Shown here in pieces: positions 42,440 through 53,438 of a DNA stretch of 64,000 bases; within the stretch, counting starts at the first letter, position 1; each line of letters opens with the position of its first letter. Under the pieces are notes generated by a model. It saw only the letters and a list, made by a program, of their open reading frames with translations. It ran no database searches and was not told the DNA's origin. Both the position numbers and the translations under genes were made by a program. The DNA comes from Paraspadella gotoi (lineage: Eukaryota; Chaetognatha): positions 23,384,413 to 23,448,412 of the forward strand of contig CM119266.1 in assembly GCA_051294375.1 (NCBI GenBank). Direction: 5' to 3'.

Positions 42440-42981
42440 TCAAATGTTCGGAGTCCTTCTTCTACTATAGGATCGCCTCCTGCCGCCGCTTTTACGGCGC
42501 CCGGTGCTACCAGTGGGGGGCCTGGTGCCTCCAGTGCGGCGACTGGGGCCTCCAGTGCGGCGCTTGTTGACTCCAGTGCGCCGCCTGGGGCCTCCTTTGC
42601 GGTGCCTGGGACCTTCTTTGCGGCGCCTTAAGCCTCCTTTGGGGCGCCTGGAGCCTCCTTTGCGGCGCCTGTTGACTCTGATCCCGTGGCTCCTTCTGCC
42701 TTTCGATGGATTTCCGAGAACGACTTCTTGTTTGGAGCAGGTGCACTCGCATTGGACGTCGTCGTCGTCGTCGTCGTCGTCAACGTCGGCAACGTCGGCC
42801 TGTACGTTGCGGCCGTAGCGTTCTGTCAGAATAAATACGTCAAAAACGGTGGAGAAAATTATGTTTAAATATTAAATTTATTTAAAATAAAAATCGTACT
42901 CTCTTTGTTCAGGTGATGAGTGTCCATTTCGTCGTCGTGATCCGCAAGCACGCAAATGTCGCTAAATTTCCCGTCTGCTGT
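42440..42981 (-). CDS. Unknown protein with basic RRxKGGP heptad repeats, 3' end, open copy
   Basis: Two exons are visible: from the gap at 42982 down to 42900, and 42822-42440. The intron is 77 nt, with donor GTACGA, acceptor TCTGACAG and phase 1. The first exon reads D-G-K-F-S-D-I-C-V-L-A-D-H-D-D-E-M-D and ends H-H-L-N-K-E. The last exon starts K-R-Y-G-R-N, then has eight Asp in a row and C-E-C-T-C, followed by nine heptads. Examples are RRRKGGS, RRPKGGL, RRRKEGP, RHRKGGP, RRRTGVN, KRRTGGP and SRRTGGT. It ends R-R-R-S-Y-S-R-R-R-T-P-N-I and TGA. The 126-codon frame stays open through a 21-bp repeat, which supports coding. I do not recognise the family. An acidic middle and an Arg/Gly tail could suit nucleic-acid or polyanion binding; this is inference. 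The 5' part lies in or beyond the gap. Confidence 0.55.
42480..42670. repeat. 21-bp coding minisatellite (basic heptad array)
   Basis: About nine imperfect 21-bp units of the type AGGCGCCGCAAAGGAGGC on the minus strand. They encode the RRxKGGP heptads of the unknown gene. Period and reading frame stay aligned throughout. Confidence 0.85.
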
Positions 42982-43114
42982 NNNNNNNNNNNNNNNNNNN
43001 NNNNNNNNNNNNNNNNNNNNNNNNNNNNNNNNNNNNNNNNNNNNNNNNNNNNNNNNNNNNNNNNNNNNNNNNNNNNNNNNNNNNNNNNNNNNNNNNNNNN
43101 NNNNNNNNNNNNNN
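42982..43114. other. Assembly gap, 133 N
   Basis: The gap lies exactly between the two copies of the duplicated segment and removes the upstream part of the exon ending at 42900. Confidence 0.99.
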
Positions 43115-45400
43115 GATGACTTCACGATAGAGAGAGACGAGAGAGGAGAGAGAGAGAGAGAGGGAGGAGATTGAGAGAGAGAGAGAGCAGAGTCACGTGA
43201 TTCGTTAAGGCCCAGTCGAATTCCCATTGAGCTACGAGCGATGGATAGAACGAATTCTGAGTTCAGCTGAGTGATTAGTTGATGTTGCGGCCGGAATCAC
43301 GGTTAATGTCGCTTACGTGACACCATGCGTTAACGGATGTTTAACGTTAATTGAATCTGCTCATCGATATGCAGACATCTGTCACATATAAGGATACGAG
43401 TTTTCTTGTCTGCTTGTGCATCGTAGTTTGGTCAGAAGTCAATAATTGTATCTATTTAAGGGGACAAGTGAAACAGGGGGGTAAAAAAGCTGTGAAAACA
43501 TAACGTTTGACCCTTAACGTTAAGCTGGTTCTGATCATAATATTTTTTCTTTATACATTTGGGAAAGTAGTTATAAAATTATATAAAATCAGCGAGCTTA
43601 ATTTTCTTTAAAATGGTAAGAAGAAAATCTTTTTCAAGTTTAAATTTTTTTTTTTCCAAAAAAGGGTTAAGATCTAATTTTAAAAAGATTTCTGCTTTTA
43701 TCACAAAATTTTATAAGAAAAAAAACTAGGAGATGAATTCAAATTTAAGTATCGACTGATTTTATTTTAAACTTTCTTTCAATGATTCTGTTAATTGGTA
43801 TGAATAAACTCTTTGAAGTAATATTAAATATAAAAGAAGAGAAAGCATTCTGTACTTTGCTAATTTTTTTAATTATTATAATTAGGAATCAATATAGTTT
43901 AATTATACATTTAAGGGTAATGAATATGAATATTTAATTATAATTATTACAGTTTTGTTTCTGTAAGAATAAATTTAGGTTTGAATTACTGCTTTTTAAG
44001 TAAATATAAAAATAAAAAATATTAGTCTTGTAAAAGCTTTGTTCATAAGGCTTAAACCTAAAAATTATAGCTTTGTACAGTAAAAATAAAAAAATTTGGC
44101 ATTTAGTAAAAAATACTTTCTAATGCAAAAATAAATAATGGATTTATTATTAAATATTTAGGTAGGGTCAACTAAATTTTTTTCATAATTCATGAAATTT
44201 TTGTTTCGCTAGAATAAGAGATTAGAATTTTTGCCACTTTCCCGTGTCAAAGAAAATTAATGACTATCACCATTCAAATTCCTTTGATGATTTAGACCCT
44301 TAAGCTTATGATATCATTTTTATCACTTGGACCCGGGGTCCCCTTAAACTATTTCCTTTTTCTCCTTGTTTTTTTTTGCTCGGGTAATTGGTGTGAATTA
44401 ATTATAAAATATGTAAATTAGAAAAACAAAAGACACATTTATTTGAATTTTTAAAAACAATTTTTCTTCTCTCTATCATCTATCTCTCTCTCTCTCTCTG
44501 ATTGATTTAATTGATTGAGATTGATCAAACTTATGAACCTGACAGAGAGACAGAGAGGCGAGGCATAACATTTTTCTTCAGTCTCGGAACGTTTGCGGCA
44601 GGCAACCATTCTTATTGGCATTCCCAACTCGCAACTTCCGTCAGTCCTAAAAATTTTTAAGGGCGGTCGTCCCTTACGATAGCAACATAACATAACATTA
44701 GCCAACGCAAACAACCATACCTTAAGCTCGTTTTTTTTTTAGAAATCAACTTTCGCAGTTTTTATTCTCATTGTGAATCGGAACGATAATCTCAAATGTT
44801 CGGGAGTCCTTTCTTCTACTATGGATCGCCTCCTGCCGGCCGCTTTTTACGGCGCCCGTGTGCTACAGTGGGCCTGGCCAGGCGGCGACTGGAGTCGATC
44901 TCATGCGGCGACTGGGGCCTCCAGTGCGGCGCTTGTGCTCCATGTGCGCCGACCTGGGCCGTCCTTCAGTGCCGCGGACCATGTCTGCGGCTCCTAGTCG
45001 GCGTCTTGGTTACTATGCGGGCTGTTGCTCCAGTGGGTTAGCCTTACCTTCGGGTGGCCTCTTGGGGCGCCTGGGCCTCTGTTGCGCCCGTGTCTGAATC
45101 TAACCGTGGCTCCTTCTGCTTTCGATGGATGTCCGAGAACGACTTCTTGTTTGGAGCAAGGTGCACTCGCATTGGACGTCGTCGTCGTCGTCGTCCGTGA
45201 ACGTCGGCACGTCGGGCCTGCTAACGTTGCGGCCGTAGCGTTCTGTCAGAATAAATACGTCAAAAACGGTGGAGAAAATTTATTTTAAATATTAAATTTA
45301 TTAAAATAAAATCGTTACTCTCTTCGTTCAGGTGATGAGTGTCCATTTCGTCGTCGTGATCTACACGCAAATGTCGCTATTTTCCGTCGCTGTCTTCGTC
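43115..45400. repeat. Duplicated segment, copy 2 (with TTAA element)
   Basis: Second copy of 41640-42981, larger because of the 884-bp insertion at 43460-44343. Matching blocks include CAGTCGAATTCCC, ATGCAGAC, GCATCGTAGTTTGGTCAG, GACAGAGAGACAGAGAGGCGAG and the repeat-bearing terminal exon. Confidence 0.85.
43460..44343. mobile_element. 884-bp TTAA-flanked non-autonomous element (piggyBac-like MITE)
   Basis: The insertion is flanked by TTAA on both sides (43456-43459 and 44344-44347). It begins GGGGACAAGTGA and ends in sequence whose reverse complement starts GGGGAC, with AAGTGA again nine bases further in. The duplicated segment at 41640-42981 has the same flanks with a single TTAA and no insertion, giving a natural empty site. 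The interior is AT-rich with no open frame of note. TTAA targeting is typical of piggyBac-superfamily transposons and their MITEs. Family placement within TTAA elements is inferred. Confidence 0.85.
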
Positions 45401-45680
45401 GTTCGGTCCTCGTTGTCGGCGTCGTTCGTCTTCTTGGGCCTCGCGATTAGATTTCGACATCTTCATCGGATCTTCATCGTCGCCGCCATTGACGCTGACA
45501 CCCTCGCCGACACCGTCGCTGTTGCTCTCAAGGACTTTAACGCCGTCGTCGGAGACGATCGCGATGACGTCGTCCGCCGACTCTTTGGCGTCGGCGGCGC
45601 TTATGGCGCCTGGGACATTCGCGGCGATGGCGGACGCGTTGCTCTGGTCGTCGTGAAATCGCGGAAATGACGATACGAGG
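44792..45680 (-). pseudogene. Second copy of the basic-heptad gene, disrupted, with one more upstream exon
   Basis: The exon 45680-45319 starts after ACTTCAG and is open for about 95 codons. It is Ser/Asp/Ala-rich (D-D-Q-S-N-A-S-A-I-A-A-N-V, then S-D-D-G-V-K-V-L-E) and then charged (E-D-E-R-R-R-Q-R-G). It next meets an in-frame TAG where copy 1 reads D-G-K-F-S-D. The donor is GTAACG. The terminal exon copy (45242-44792) is 451 nt against 383 nt in copy 1 and is out of frame. The upstream exon is the only view of the middle of this protein. The breaks may be real decay or assembly errors. A preceding exon ending in phase 2 must lie above 45680 and was not found. Confidence 0.5.
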
Positions 45681-46629
45681 CTGAAGTTGTTAAAAAGTTA
45701 CTTTTAAATTACTCTAATATTACTTTTTATATTATTACATATATAATTACCACGTTCGCAGTTCAAAACAGAAAATAAAGAACAGAGTCAACCCGAAATT
45801 TTTATCCATCGTAAAAAAAAAAAAGCTAAAAATTAAAAAAGAAAAGGAACAAAATACTAAATACTATCAAAAAAAAGAAAGAAAGGAATGTAGTAGGGAT
45901 TTTGAGGGCATTTATTTAAATGCGTAGAGTCAAATTAGGGGAAGAACTTGTCTTAGGATAAGACGCAATCTGATTTAACAATGCAAAGGAAACGGGAATT
46001 CCGAATGAGTGGATTTGCCAGTTGTAAAGTTCAGTGGAAGAAAGCCGACGAGTCGAAAAGTCAAAGGAGACTGAGATTTGAGATTCCAAAGGATGGAAAA
46101 TCTCCCGGACAACCTTTTGTTTTGGTTCCGAACTAAAAGGAAAGAGAAGAAGGAAAATCTCAACTCAATTCAATTACGAGAAAAGAAAAAGAGGAGAAAG
46201 ACCGCGAACACTTTTCCTTTTTTTTCTTTCCTCTCTTTCATTCCGCCTTAGCTCACTCTCTTTCTCCGCCCTTTTATCCGGAATCGGAAATATTTGATAA
46301 ATGGAGCATCGGCGCAGAACTTTGGACCAACGCCATACCTCTCTCTTCATCTCTCTCTTTCTCTCTGCCCTTACTCTCTCTCTCTTACTCTCTCTCTCTT
46401 TCTCTCTCTTTCTCTCTTCCAGATATAGAGAAGTGAAAAAAAGCTTTAATGAAATCTTGCTCATATTTTCTCTGTCGTTCTTTGGTGGTTCCATCGTCGT
46501 TGTTGTCGTCGTCGTCGTTGTCGTCTTCGTCATAGTCATCTCCTCCCAACTTTCTCCGACGTCGACCTTTTAATTGATTTATCGCGATCGTCAAAGGAAA
46601 AAGCGTTTCTCCCTTTCACGTCTCGAGAA

Positions 46630-46695
<66 letters not shown>
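46630..46695. repeat. (GA)n microsatellite
   Basis: A GA tract of about 65 bp with one AAAGAG break. Confidence 0.93.
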
Positions 46696-48072
46696 CGATT
46701 GCGGAATCAGTGAGTCGGTTCTATGAATACCCTTTCCAGTCTCCCCCCACCTTCACGGCCTGTGATTTATTCGCTCATTCTTCGGAAAAGGCAAAAAACG
46801 TATTCGAAAGGACCAGTTTATTCGCGGGGGCCTTTGTGATACGGGTCGGCCAAAGGGGTGGCCCGGTTGAAGGGGCGGGGGAGCTTTTCATAATTCACCC
46901 CGGGGTCGGGATGGGAAGAAATAATACGCTTGGGGCAATCAGGGGGCGAGAAAGGAAATATTCTTTCTTTGACAATGGGTTAAAATTTAATGCGACTGAT
47001 TCATCATATTTTTTAAGAAGAAAAAGAAGTAGGTTTAATGTTTTATGGTGCAGATAAATCTTGGGGAAAATTGATCGACCTTTTTTTTTGGCTTTTAGAG
47101 TCAAGATGCTTCCTAATATTTAGGAATTTTTTATTTTTTGAAAATCAAGAGATTTAATTTTTTTTATTAAAGAAATCAATTTTGCTTGCAAGGATTTAAT
47201 TTCGGTTGTCAAATTTTTGTGCCGGTATTAATGTATGTGTGTTTTTTTGTTTGTTTTGGAATAGACAAACTTTCTGTAACGTGAAATATTAAAAATTGAA
47301 TTAGGTTAGGTTTCTATTATTACATGCGCCACGTAATTAACACGAATGGATGAAAAAAAATAGTCATATTATTCATTGGTCACTATCTTTTATTAATTCA
47401 TATTATATTGAGGATTTACCGGTAACGCCGTGAGCGAGCTAGTGTTTTTCCTGATCTGCTATTTATTTATAGCAGATTCAAAGAATGTAAATCCTTTAGT
47501 AAATATTTTATTGTATGTAGACATAACTATGAGCGTGAGACGTGAAGCAGTAGAGGGAGACATAAAGCACGTCGAAAAGAAGACATAAAGCAAGTCGAAG
47601 GGAGACTAATTTCTAAAGATACAAAAAAAATAAGAAACTTATTAAAAATAGTCAAACTTTAAGCTTAACCATAAAATTACAAATATCATTTAAATGCTTA
47701 ACCGACTGTCACGAACATTGGTGAAACTTATCATCTTAGTTTTAGGTAAGCCACATTCTATTTTTATTCTTTGTTAAGGCACAATCATAAGGGGACTACC
47801 AATCAGAGAGCAACGTTTTAAAATACTTGATGCAAGTCAGATACTTGTAAGGCAACAAAATACGAATTCAATAATAAAAAGGGCATCAAAACAACCGAAG
47901 AAGACCTATCTCGTAAACAAATAAAAATTTAAGCAATTATTCTTCCTGTCTTCAAAAAAATCCAATTCAGTCAGCTTCTCCCTCCTCCTCCCCTCCTGCC
48001 TCCTCCTCCCTGCAGACTAATATTCAACTAAAGCCAAACCTTAATTCCTCTAATAAGTGGATCTTCTTCGGC

Positions 48073-48231
48073 TTAATTCCTAAATCCTCTCCCCACCCCC
48101 GCAACCCCACTCCCTCCTATCGCGCTCTCCAGCGGCGTCGTTCCTCTCCCCCTCGATTTGTTCCCCCGAACGTCGGCGGCGTCGGCGGCGTCGGCGGCGT
48201 CGGCCCCGCGACCTTTTTGACCCAATTTCAT
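48073..48231 (-). CDS. Possible small exon or ORF with Ala-Asp repeat
   Basis: ATG at 48231 in a CACCATGA context. The frame reads M-K-L-G-Q-K-G-R-G, then A-D-A repeated four times, then R-G-N-K-S-R-G-R-G. A GT donor is possible near residue 48; otherwise it stops after 52 codons. Not recognised. It could equally be noncoding (GCC)n-type repeat. Confidence 0.2.
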   Translation of the reverse strand: MKLGQKGRGADAADAADAADVRGNKSRGRGTTPLESAIGGSGVAGVGRGFRN

Positions 48232-49434
48232 GGTGGGCCTCGCCTTGATCAATCTCCCCGCGTCTTTTTTATCAATCTCGTCGCGGTTCCTTCGTTCTTC
48301 CAAATCTTTTTTTCCCCTTTTCAAATAAGATAATGAGAGAGATGAATAATTAATAATTATAATAATAAAATAATAATAATTATAATAATAATAATATAAT
48401 AATAATAAATGAATAATATAATAATACCCATATTACGCTGACCTTCAGCCTTTTTTCCCTTTCCCATCTACTTCTCAAACTGTCCCCTCTCGCTGTCGAC
48501 GATAACCTCTGCGATCTGACGGTCCCTTAGTTTAACCCTCAGCTCCCTCCAACCCCCCACCCTGCGTTCTGTCGCCACCCCCCCCTCTCCCGCATTGTTG
48601 CCCCTTTCGCATTGGCGGAGTATAGTATATCGTGGATGACCACTAGGCTCGCGTTTTCTTCCCACCTTTTTCTGTTGTCGTCCGCATGCCGATGGCGATG
48701 CGGGTGAACCCGTTACATATCATTTCCGTCCAAGAAACCCTAACGTCATCTCTCTCTATTTTCTCTTTTCGGGGACCCTTCGATCTCGTCGGTCCCGATC
48801 ACTCGGTTTTCCAGAGCAATTTGTCCTCCGCGGTCTCGATTTCAATCCCGCGTCGCCTCTTTCATTTCGCAGGTTATTTTCCGTCTTTCGGTCCTGATAT
48901 CGAGGTGCATGATTTTGATTTGGCGTCTCAAATTCTATTAACGCGTCTCGTTTTGGGGTTTTCTCTCTATTTAATGTAGTTGATGATATATTGGTCTTTA
49001 ATTTTCCGTTAAAACTTTTCATAGAAACTTTCCGAACAATATGAATCTCTCTTTACCAATCTCAGCTATTGGCAAAATTACGCTCCTATCCGCCACGCAC
49101 TAGCGATGACAGAGTGCAAAACTCTCGCTGCTCATTCTCCCCTCTTACAAGTGACGCAATGTTAAGTATAGATGAAGAATTTCACATATTTAATAATTTT
49201 TGAAAAGAAACTTTTAAAAATAAGTTTTTTCTCCTTCTATCGAAAATTGCTTCTAACAACAACCGCAACTTTATTTCTCTTTCCCGGCTTATATCCTATT
49301 ACTGTTCAATGCTTCGAGTATCCTCGATAATGAGAGGAGGAGAAGGTTTGATACCTTTTCCTATTTTCCTTAATTCTCCCTTGATTTTCGGCCCATTAAC
49401 TTTTGCGTCTAAATTCGTCTTCGTGCTCTCCCTA

Positions 49435-49435
<1 letters not shown>

Positions 49436-49502
<67 letters not shown>

Positions 49503-49894
49503 CTCTCTTCTCTCTCTCTGCTCTTCCTTATTCTTTCGATTTGGCTTCTTCCTATCTCCTCTCTGCATCTCCTTTTTTCGTTTTCCTTTCTGATTCCGCT
49601 ACTACTCATTGTCTCCATCTTCTCTCTCTCTTCTCTCCTCTCTCTCTCTCTCTCTCTTCTCTCCTCTCTCTCTTCTCTCTCATCTCTCTCTCTCTTCGCT
49701 TTTCCTTTTGGCTTGTTCTTTCCTCCACCCCAATCTCCTCTTCTACTACCGACCGAGCGAGACACACGCTCCATCTTCCTTTCGGCCAATGTATCAGGCT
49801 TTTTTCATTAGGAGTCTCCTCTCTCTCTCTCACGTTCTCTTTGTCTCTTCTCCTCGGTACCTGCTCTCTCTCTCTCTCTCTCTCTCCTCTCACT

Positions 49895-49925
<31 letters not shown>

Positions 49926-49930
49926 TTCTG
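49436..49930. repeat. CT-rich block with several microsatellite runs
   Basis: CT runs at about 49436-49520, 49620-49700 and 49818-49930, separated by pyrimidine-rich unique sequence. All overlapping frames are Ser-Leu read-throughs. Confidence 0.9.
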
Positions 49931-50512
49931 TCTCCTCTCAAACAGAGAAATCCGCTCTTCTGTGATTAGAATGAAAATAGGTTGCCGCTAATGAATCTCG
50001 AACCCCTTCTGTCCCGTCCTCCCAGATTTCATAGCAAAGCCCGAAACAATCTGCGATTTAAAATAATTAATTATACATACATACAATAACAAAGACATAC
50101 ATATTGTAGTTCTACTCTGTTTTACCTTTTAAACTTGAAGTTAAAGGATTTCGTTCAGAAATAAATGAAAGTTAGAAATAATTAAATAAGCATACGTAAA
50201 GAATGAAGAGAATAAAGATTAAAAGAGAAACGATTATAGACTTAGTATTAAAGATTAAAGAAATAAAGAAAAAACTGCTCAATTGCGCCTGAAAAATTGT
50301 CAGAAAGAATTTCGTAGAAAAGTTAAAAACTTTAAACGCGAAGCCAAGTGTTGGAGAATGGAGACGCCTTCAATTTACAGAGACTCGTCTTCTTTTCTCT
50401 CTTTGTTTCACGCGCGGTTTGTCGCGAGTTTTCACGAAACAAAAAAAAAGTTCTTTTCCCCCGTCTCACGATTTGGCCGCGAATCGGGTTCTGCTTCATT
50501 TGCAAGAAAAGT

Positions 50513-50513
<1 letters not shown>

Positions 50514-50572
<59 letters not shown>
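50514..50572. repeat. (CT)n microsatellite
   Basis: A perfect CT tract of about 58 bp. Confidence 0.95.
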
Positions 50573-50575
<3 letters not shown>

Positions 50576-50854
50576 ATTTTTGCGAAGGTCCCCCCCTTCC
50601 GCCTCCCCTTCGCAAATCTCGTTTCTTTTCGGATGCAAATTTCGCAACGCGTCTCGTTTTGTTGTCGTTGTCGTTGTTGTCGTTGTTGTGGTTGTCCCAA
50701 AAACCACGAATCTTTCTCGAGGCTGAATTCAACGGCACCACCTACTTCAACCACCACCGACGCCATCGCTGCTGATGAACGACCCCAGCCGCAGCCTCTT
50801 CCGCATTTAACTTCTCCATTGTTCAGTTGACGGGAATGTTTTGTTTTTAACAAA

Positions 50855-51216
50855 GTACAACCAATGAATTCAATGAATGGATAATTCTATATTGGTTGTA
50901 CAATTTCAGCTCCTTGATGATAGTGCGGAGTACAATATAGTATTCCCTAATCTGATACTTGAGGGAGTGGTCATCATATACAATTAACATTCTTTAAAAT
51001 ATTATATCACTTCATTGATATGGAAGCCAGGTACTCTGGGAGTGAATAAACCAGACGGTGATAGAGTTTTGATTGCAGGCACCTGTTACCTGGAATATGT
51101 CATTATCTCGTAAGAATGATGGAGGCCTTAAACCACTAAAGCCTATTTAAATTAAGGGGCAAGATAGCTTATTTATTAAATGAATGAATAATTTTACATT
51201 GGTTGCACCAATTTCA
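50855..51216 (-). repeat. Dispersed repeat family A, copy 2
   Basis: Matches 34131-34432 in reverse orientation. Both ends carry the same 35-bp unit (about 50875-50908 and 51182-51216, reading ATGAATRRATAATT then TATTGGTTG), direct repeats about 307 bp apart. A TACAACCAAT in the opposite sense lies at the left edge. No open frame. The family is of unknown type. Confidence 0.75.
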
Positions 51217-51764
51217 CAGAAATTATCCATCATTTTTAAATAATTAAATTATGTTATAATCATATAACTAACTTTGCAACTATGACCGAGGAGCCGAGTG
51301 GCCGAGGGTGCTAACGAATTCGTTAACGATGACTCAATGTCGGAGTTGGGTCGATGGAGAGGGCATTCGTGGGATTATCATGGAAGGGTAACGCGGAATG
51401 GTCCAAGCGGTTGGGTTTTCAAAAACATTGTGGGAACGGAAAAAAAAAACGCCGCCGAGAAAAAGAACCCACGATTTATTTGTTTTCTTTCTTTTTATGA
51501 CAAATTAAAAAAAAGTGTTGGCGGGAAAAGTTGATTTGTTGCTCGACGCGAATTTGAATCACGACGTTTCCGCTCTGATCTGATTTAAGGCGACGTTTTC
51601 CCGCTCGATAAATAAACACCGATGCTAAGACGAGTCCTTAGAATTATCTTTTATCCTTTATTTCTTTTCTTCTTTGTCCCCATTTCCCCCTTTTTCTATT
51701 TTTATTTATTTATTTTTTTTTTTTTTTACTTTTTTTTATTTATCTTTTTCGTCGGAGAGACAAG

Positions 51765-52721
51765 ATGGATCCCAGTCATAAGCTCGCCGCTTCGTTGGTG
51801 ATCTTCGTTCTCTACTGTTTCAAGTGAGAAATCAATGGATTCGCGTCGAACTGTTTTGCTTCTTTTTGATATTACAATCTTTTCTAAAAAAAATTCTCAG
51901 GTGGACGTCCAATGCCATGTGGGTCCCCAGTCAGGAAACAGACATGAAATATCAGGGTCAGTATTTCCGACAAGAGGTCGTAGTTGGACTTGCACACCGT
52001 GTAAACAGTCGGTTAAAACGCATTAATTTTATTCCTAATTTTATTCTTAATTTTATTTTTTCGGAAAATGTCTTCTAATTTTAAGAAATGATCCGATATT
52101 GTCAAAATTCAGACGTTAAAAATATTTAGGTTATCAGTTGTTTAAAAAAAATATATTTTTTCACTGTGTTTTAAAAACCACAAATAGATGCTACGAGTAA
52201 TGGAAAAATGAAAACTACAGTTCTTTGTTTATAGTTAATTACTTTAAAAAAAACTCTTTTTTTTTCAGGCCAACCTATAAGTGTTTTGGAAAAGGAATTC
52301 CGCGATGAAAATTTACAAAAGAAAAAACAATGTAACTAATCGTACTTTTCTCCAGTTTCATCTAATTCTTATAATAATATTGCCTAATCGTTTTGGTAAA
52401 ACAGACGACGAACATTGGATGAACCACATTCGCCTCCACCAACTGTTGGAGCAAATGAGAATGATAAGAGCGGCCGAACAAGAAAGAGAAGAAGATGAGG
52501 AGGAAGATGATCAAATGGAGAATGAGAATCTCGAAGAAAAAGCGGAAATAGAAGAACTGAAGGCAGAAGAGATGCGAGACGAAGAACTTGGACACAAGTT
52601 GAAGGAAAATGAAAAAAGAGGGAGAATTATCAGAAGTGCAAAAATGAAATGCGAAGTGTGCGGAAAGGAGATCTTAAGATCCGATCGAGCCAAGCACATG
52701 CGACGACAGCATCTCGTGTGA
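51765..52721 (+). CDS. Small protein with hydrophobic N-terminus and one C2H2 zinc finger, four exons
   Basis: Exons are 51765-51823, 51901-51956, 52269-52331 and 52405-52721. All have GT-AG ends, the phases (2, 1, 1) match at each junction, and the first donor is GTGAGA. The product is 164 residues. Residues 7-19 (L-A-A-S-L-V-I-F-V-L-Y-C-F) form a signal-peptide or membrane-anchor-like stretch. Residues 40-59 are charged, about 85-135 form a Glu-rich probable coiled coil, and 142-162 form one finger: C142-x2-C145-x11-H157-x4-H162. Two residues follow before TGA. Single fingers often bind RNA, DNA or protein in the nucleus, which does not fit a secretory signal. Exon 1 may therefore be mis-joined, or the hydrophobic stretch may not act as a signal. 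An unspliced frame from an ATG near 52304 is the alternative start. The family is not recognised. Confidence 0.6.
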
Positions 52722-52988
52722 GGCTCTTCCCTTAAAAGACGAAAGCCTTTTCGGAGTCGAGACGAAAACTGACTTCGTTCCTCATTATTTCTTATGCTTG
52801 TGAAGTCCATGTCACTAACAAAAGGCGGGCCTTTGAAGTTGCTAAATATCTTTCTTTGATTCTCTGAGTCTGAGATAACGGGTTCCTTCTTGTGATAAAA
52901 AAAAATAAGAAAAAAAAGTTTTATTTTAATGTTTTTCGAATGTTGAGCATTTCGAATTCACTTGTGAATTGTTTTTGCTCATCCGACG

Positions 52989-52997
52989 ATGGCTGAT

Positions 52998-53038
<41 letters not shown>

Positions 53039-53157
53039 TACAGGCCAGTCCCTCTCGAGGTCGGCGACGGTGTTAATTCCGTTTGGCACCGAAATGGACG
53101 GAATCATGATGACGACGACGACGACGACGACGACAGCGACGATAAGTCCAAAGCTCG
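52989..53157 (+). CDS. Possible Ser-rich first exon, weak
   Basis: ATG at 52989 opens a frame M-A-D, a run of 14 Ser, then T-G-Q-S-L-S-R-S and a Thr run. It ends at a strong donor-like CTC|GTAAGA. The Ser and Thr runs come from (GTC)n and (GAC)n repeats. No downstream exon was found, so this may be noncoding. Confidence 0.2.
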
Positions 53158-53337
53158 TAAGATCAAAATCTAAACTAATAGATCAATCAGTATTTTGTGA
53201 TATTTTGTTGATATACCATCGATTTATGTTATATTTAAAACTTGTTTTAGTCAATAAGTTAATGACGTTGCCAAGCGTTGAACCGAGAAAATTGAAAATC
53301 CTTGAAAAGTAAATTGAAAGTATTGCTCTCCGCTAAG

Positions 53338-53438
<101 letters not shown>

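Larger units (their letters stand above)
41640..42981. repeat. Duplicated segment, copy 1 (without TTAA element)
   Basis: The segment from the GA tract through CACGTGAT, the terminal exon of the basic-repeat gene and the start of its preceding exon is repeated at 43115-45400. Copy 1 runs into the gap at 42982. At 42007-42012 it keeps an uninterrupted TATTTAACTATTTCC where copy 2 carries an insertion. Confidence 0.85.
45690..51760. other. Gene-poor region
   Basis: It contains microsatellites, AT-rich DNA, one dispersed repeat (50855-51216) and an inverted repeat near 47413-47496. A short minus-strand frame at 48231-48073 starts with a good ATG context. It has an Ala-Asp repeat and might be an upstream exon of the basic-heptad gene, but no splice link could be shown. 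Confidence 0.5.

Noticed and set aside
48756-49022. 88-codon basic frame on the minus strand
   Set aside because: Arg/Asp-rich, but no recognisable domain, no clear splice partners and overlapping open frames on the other strand.
51280-51430. tRNA-like A boxes (GTGGCCGAGG, TGGTCCAAGCGG)
   Set aside because: No matching B box or cloverleaf could be built; at most a decayed SINE.
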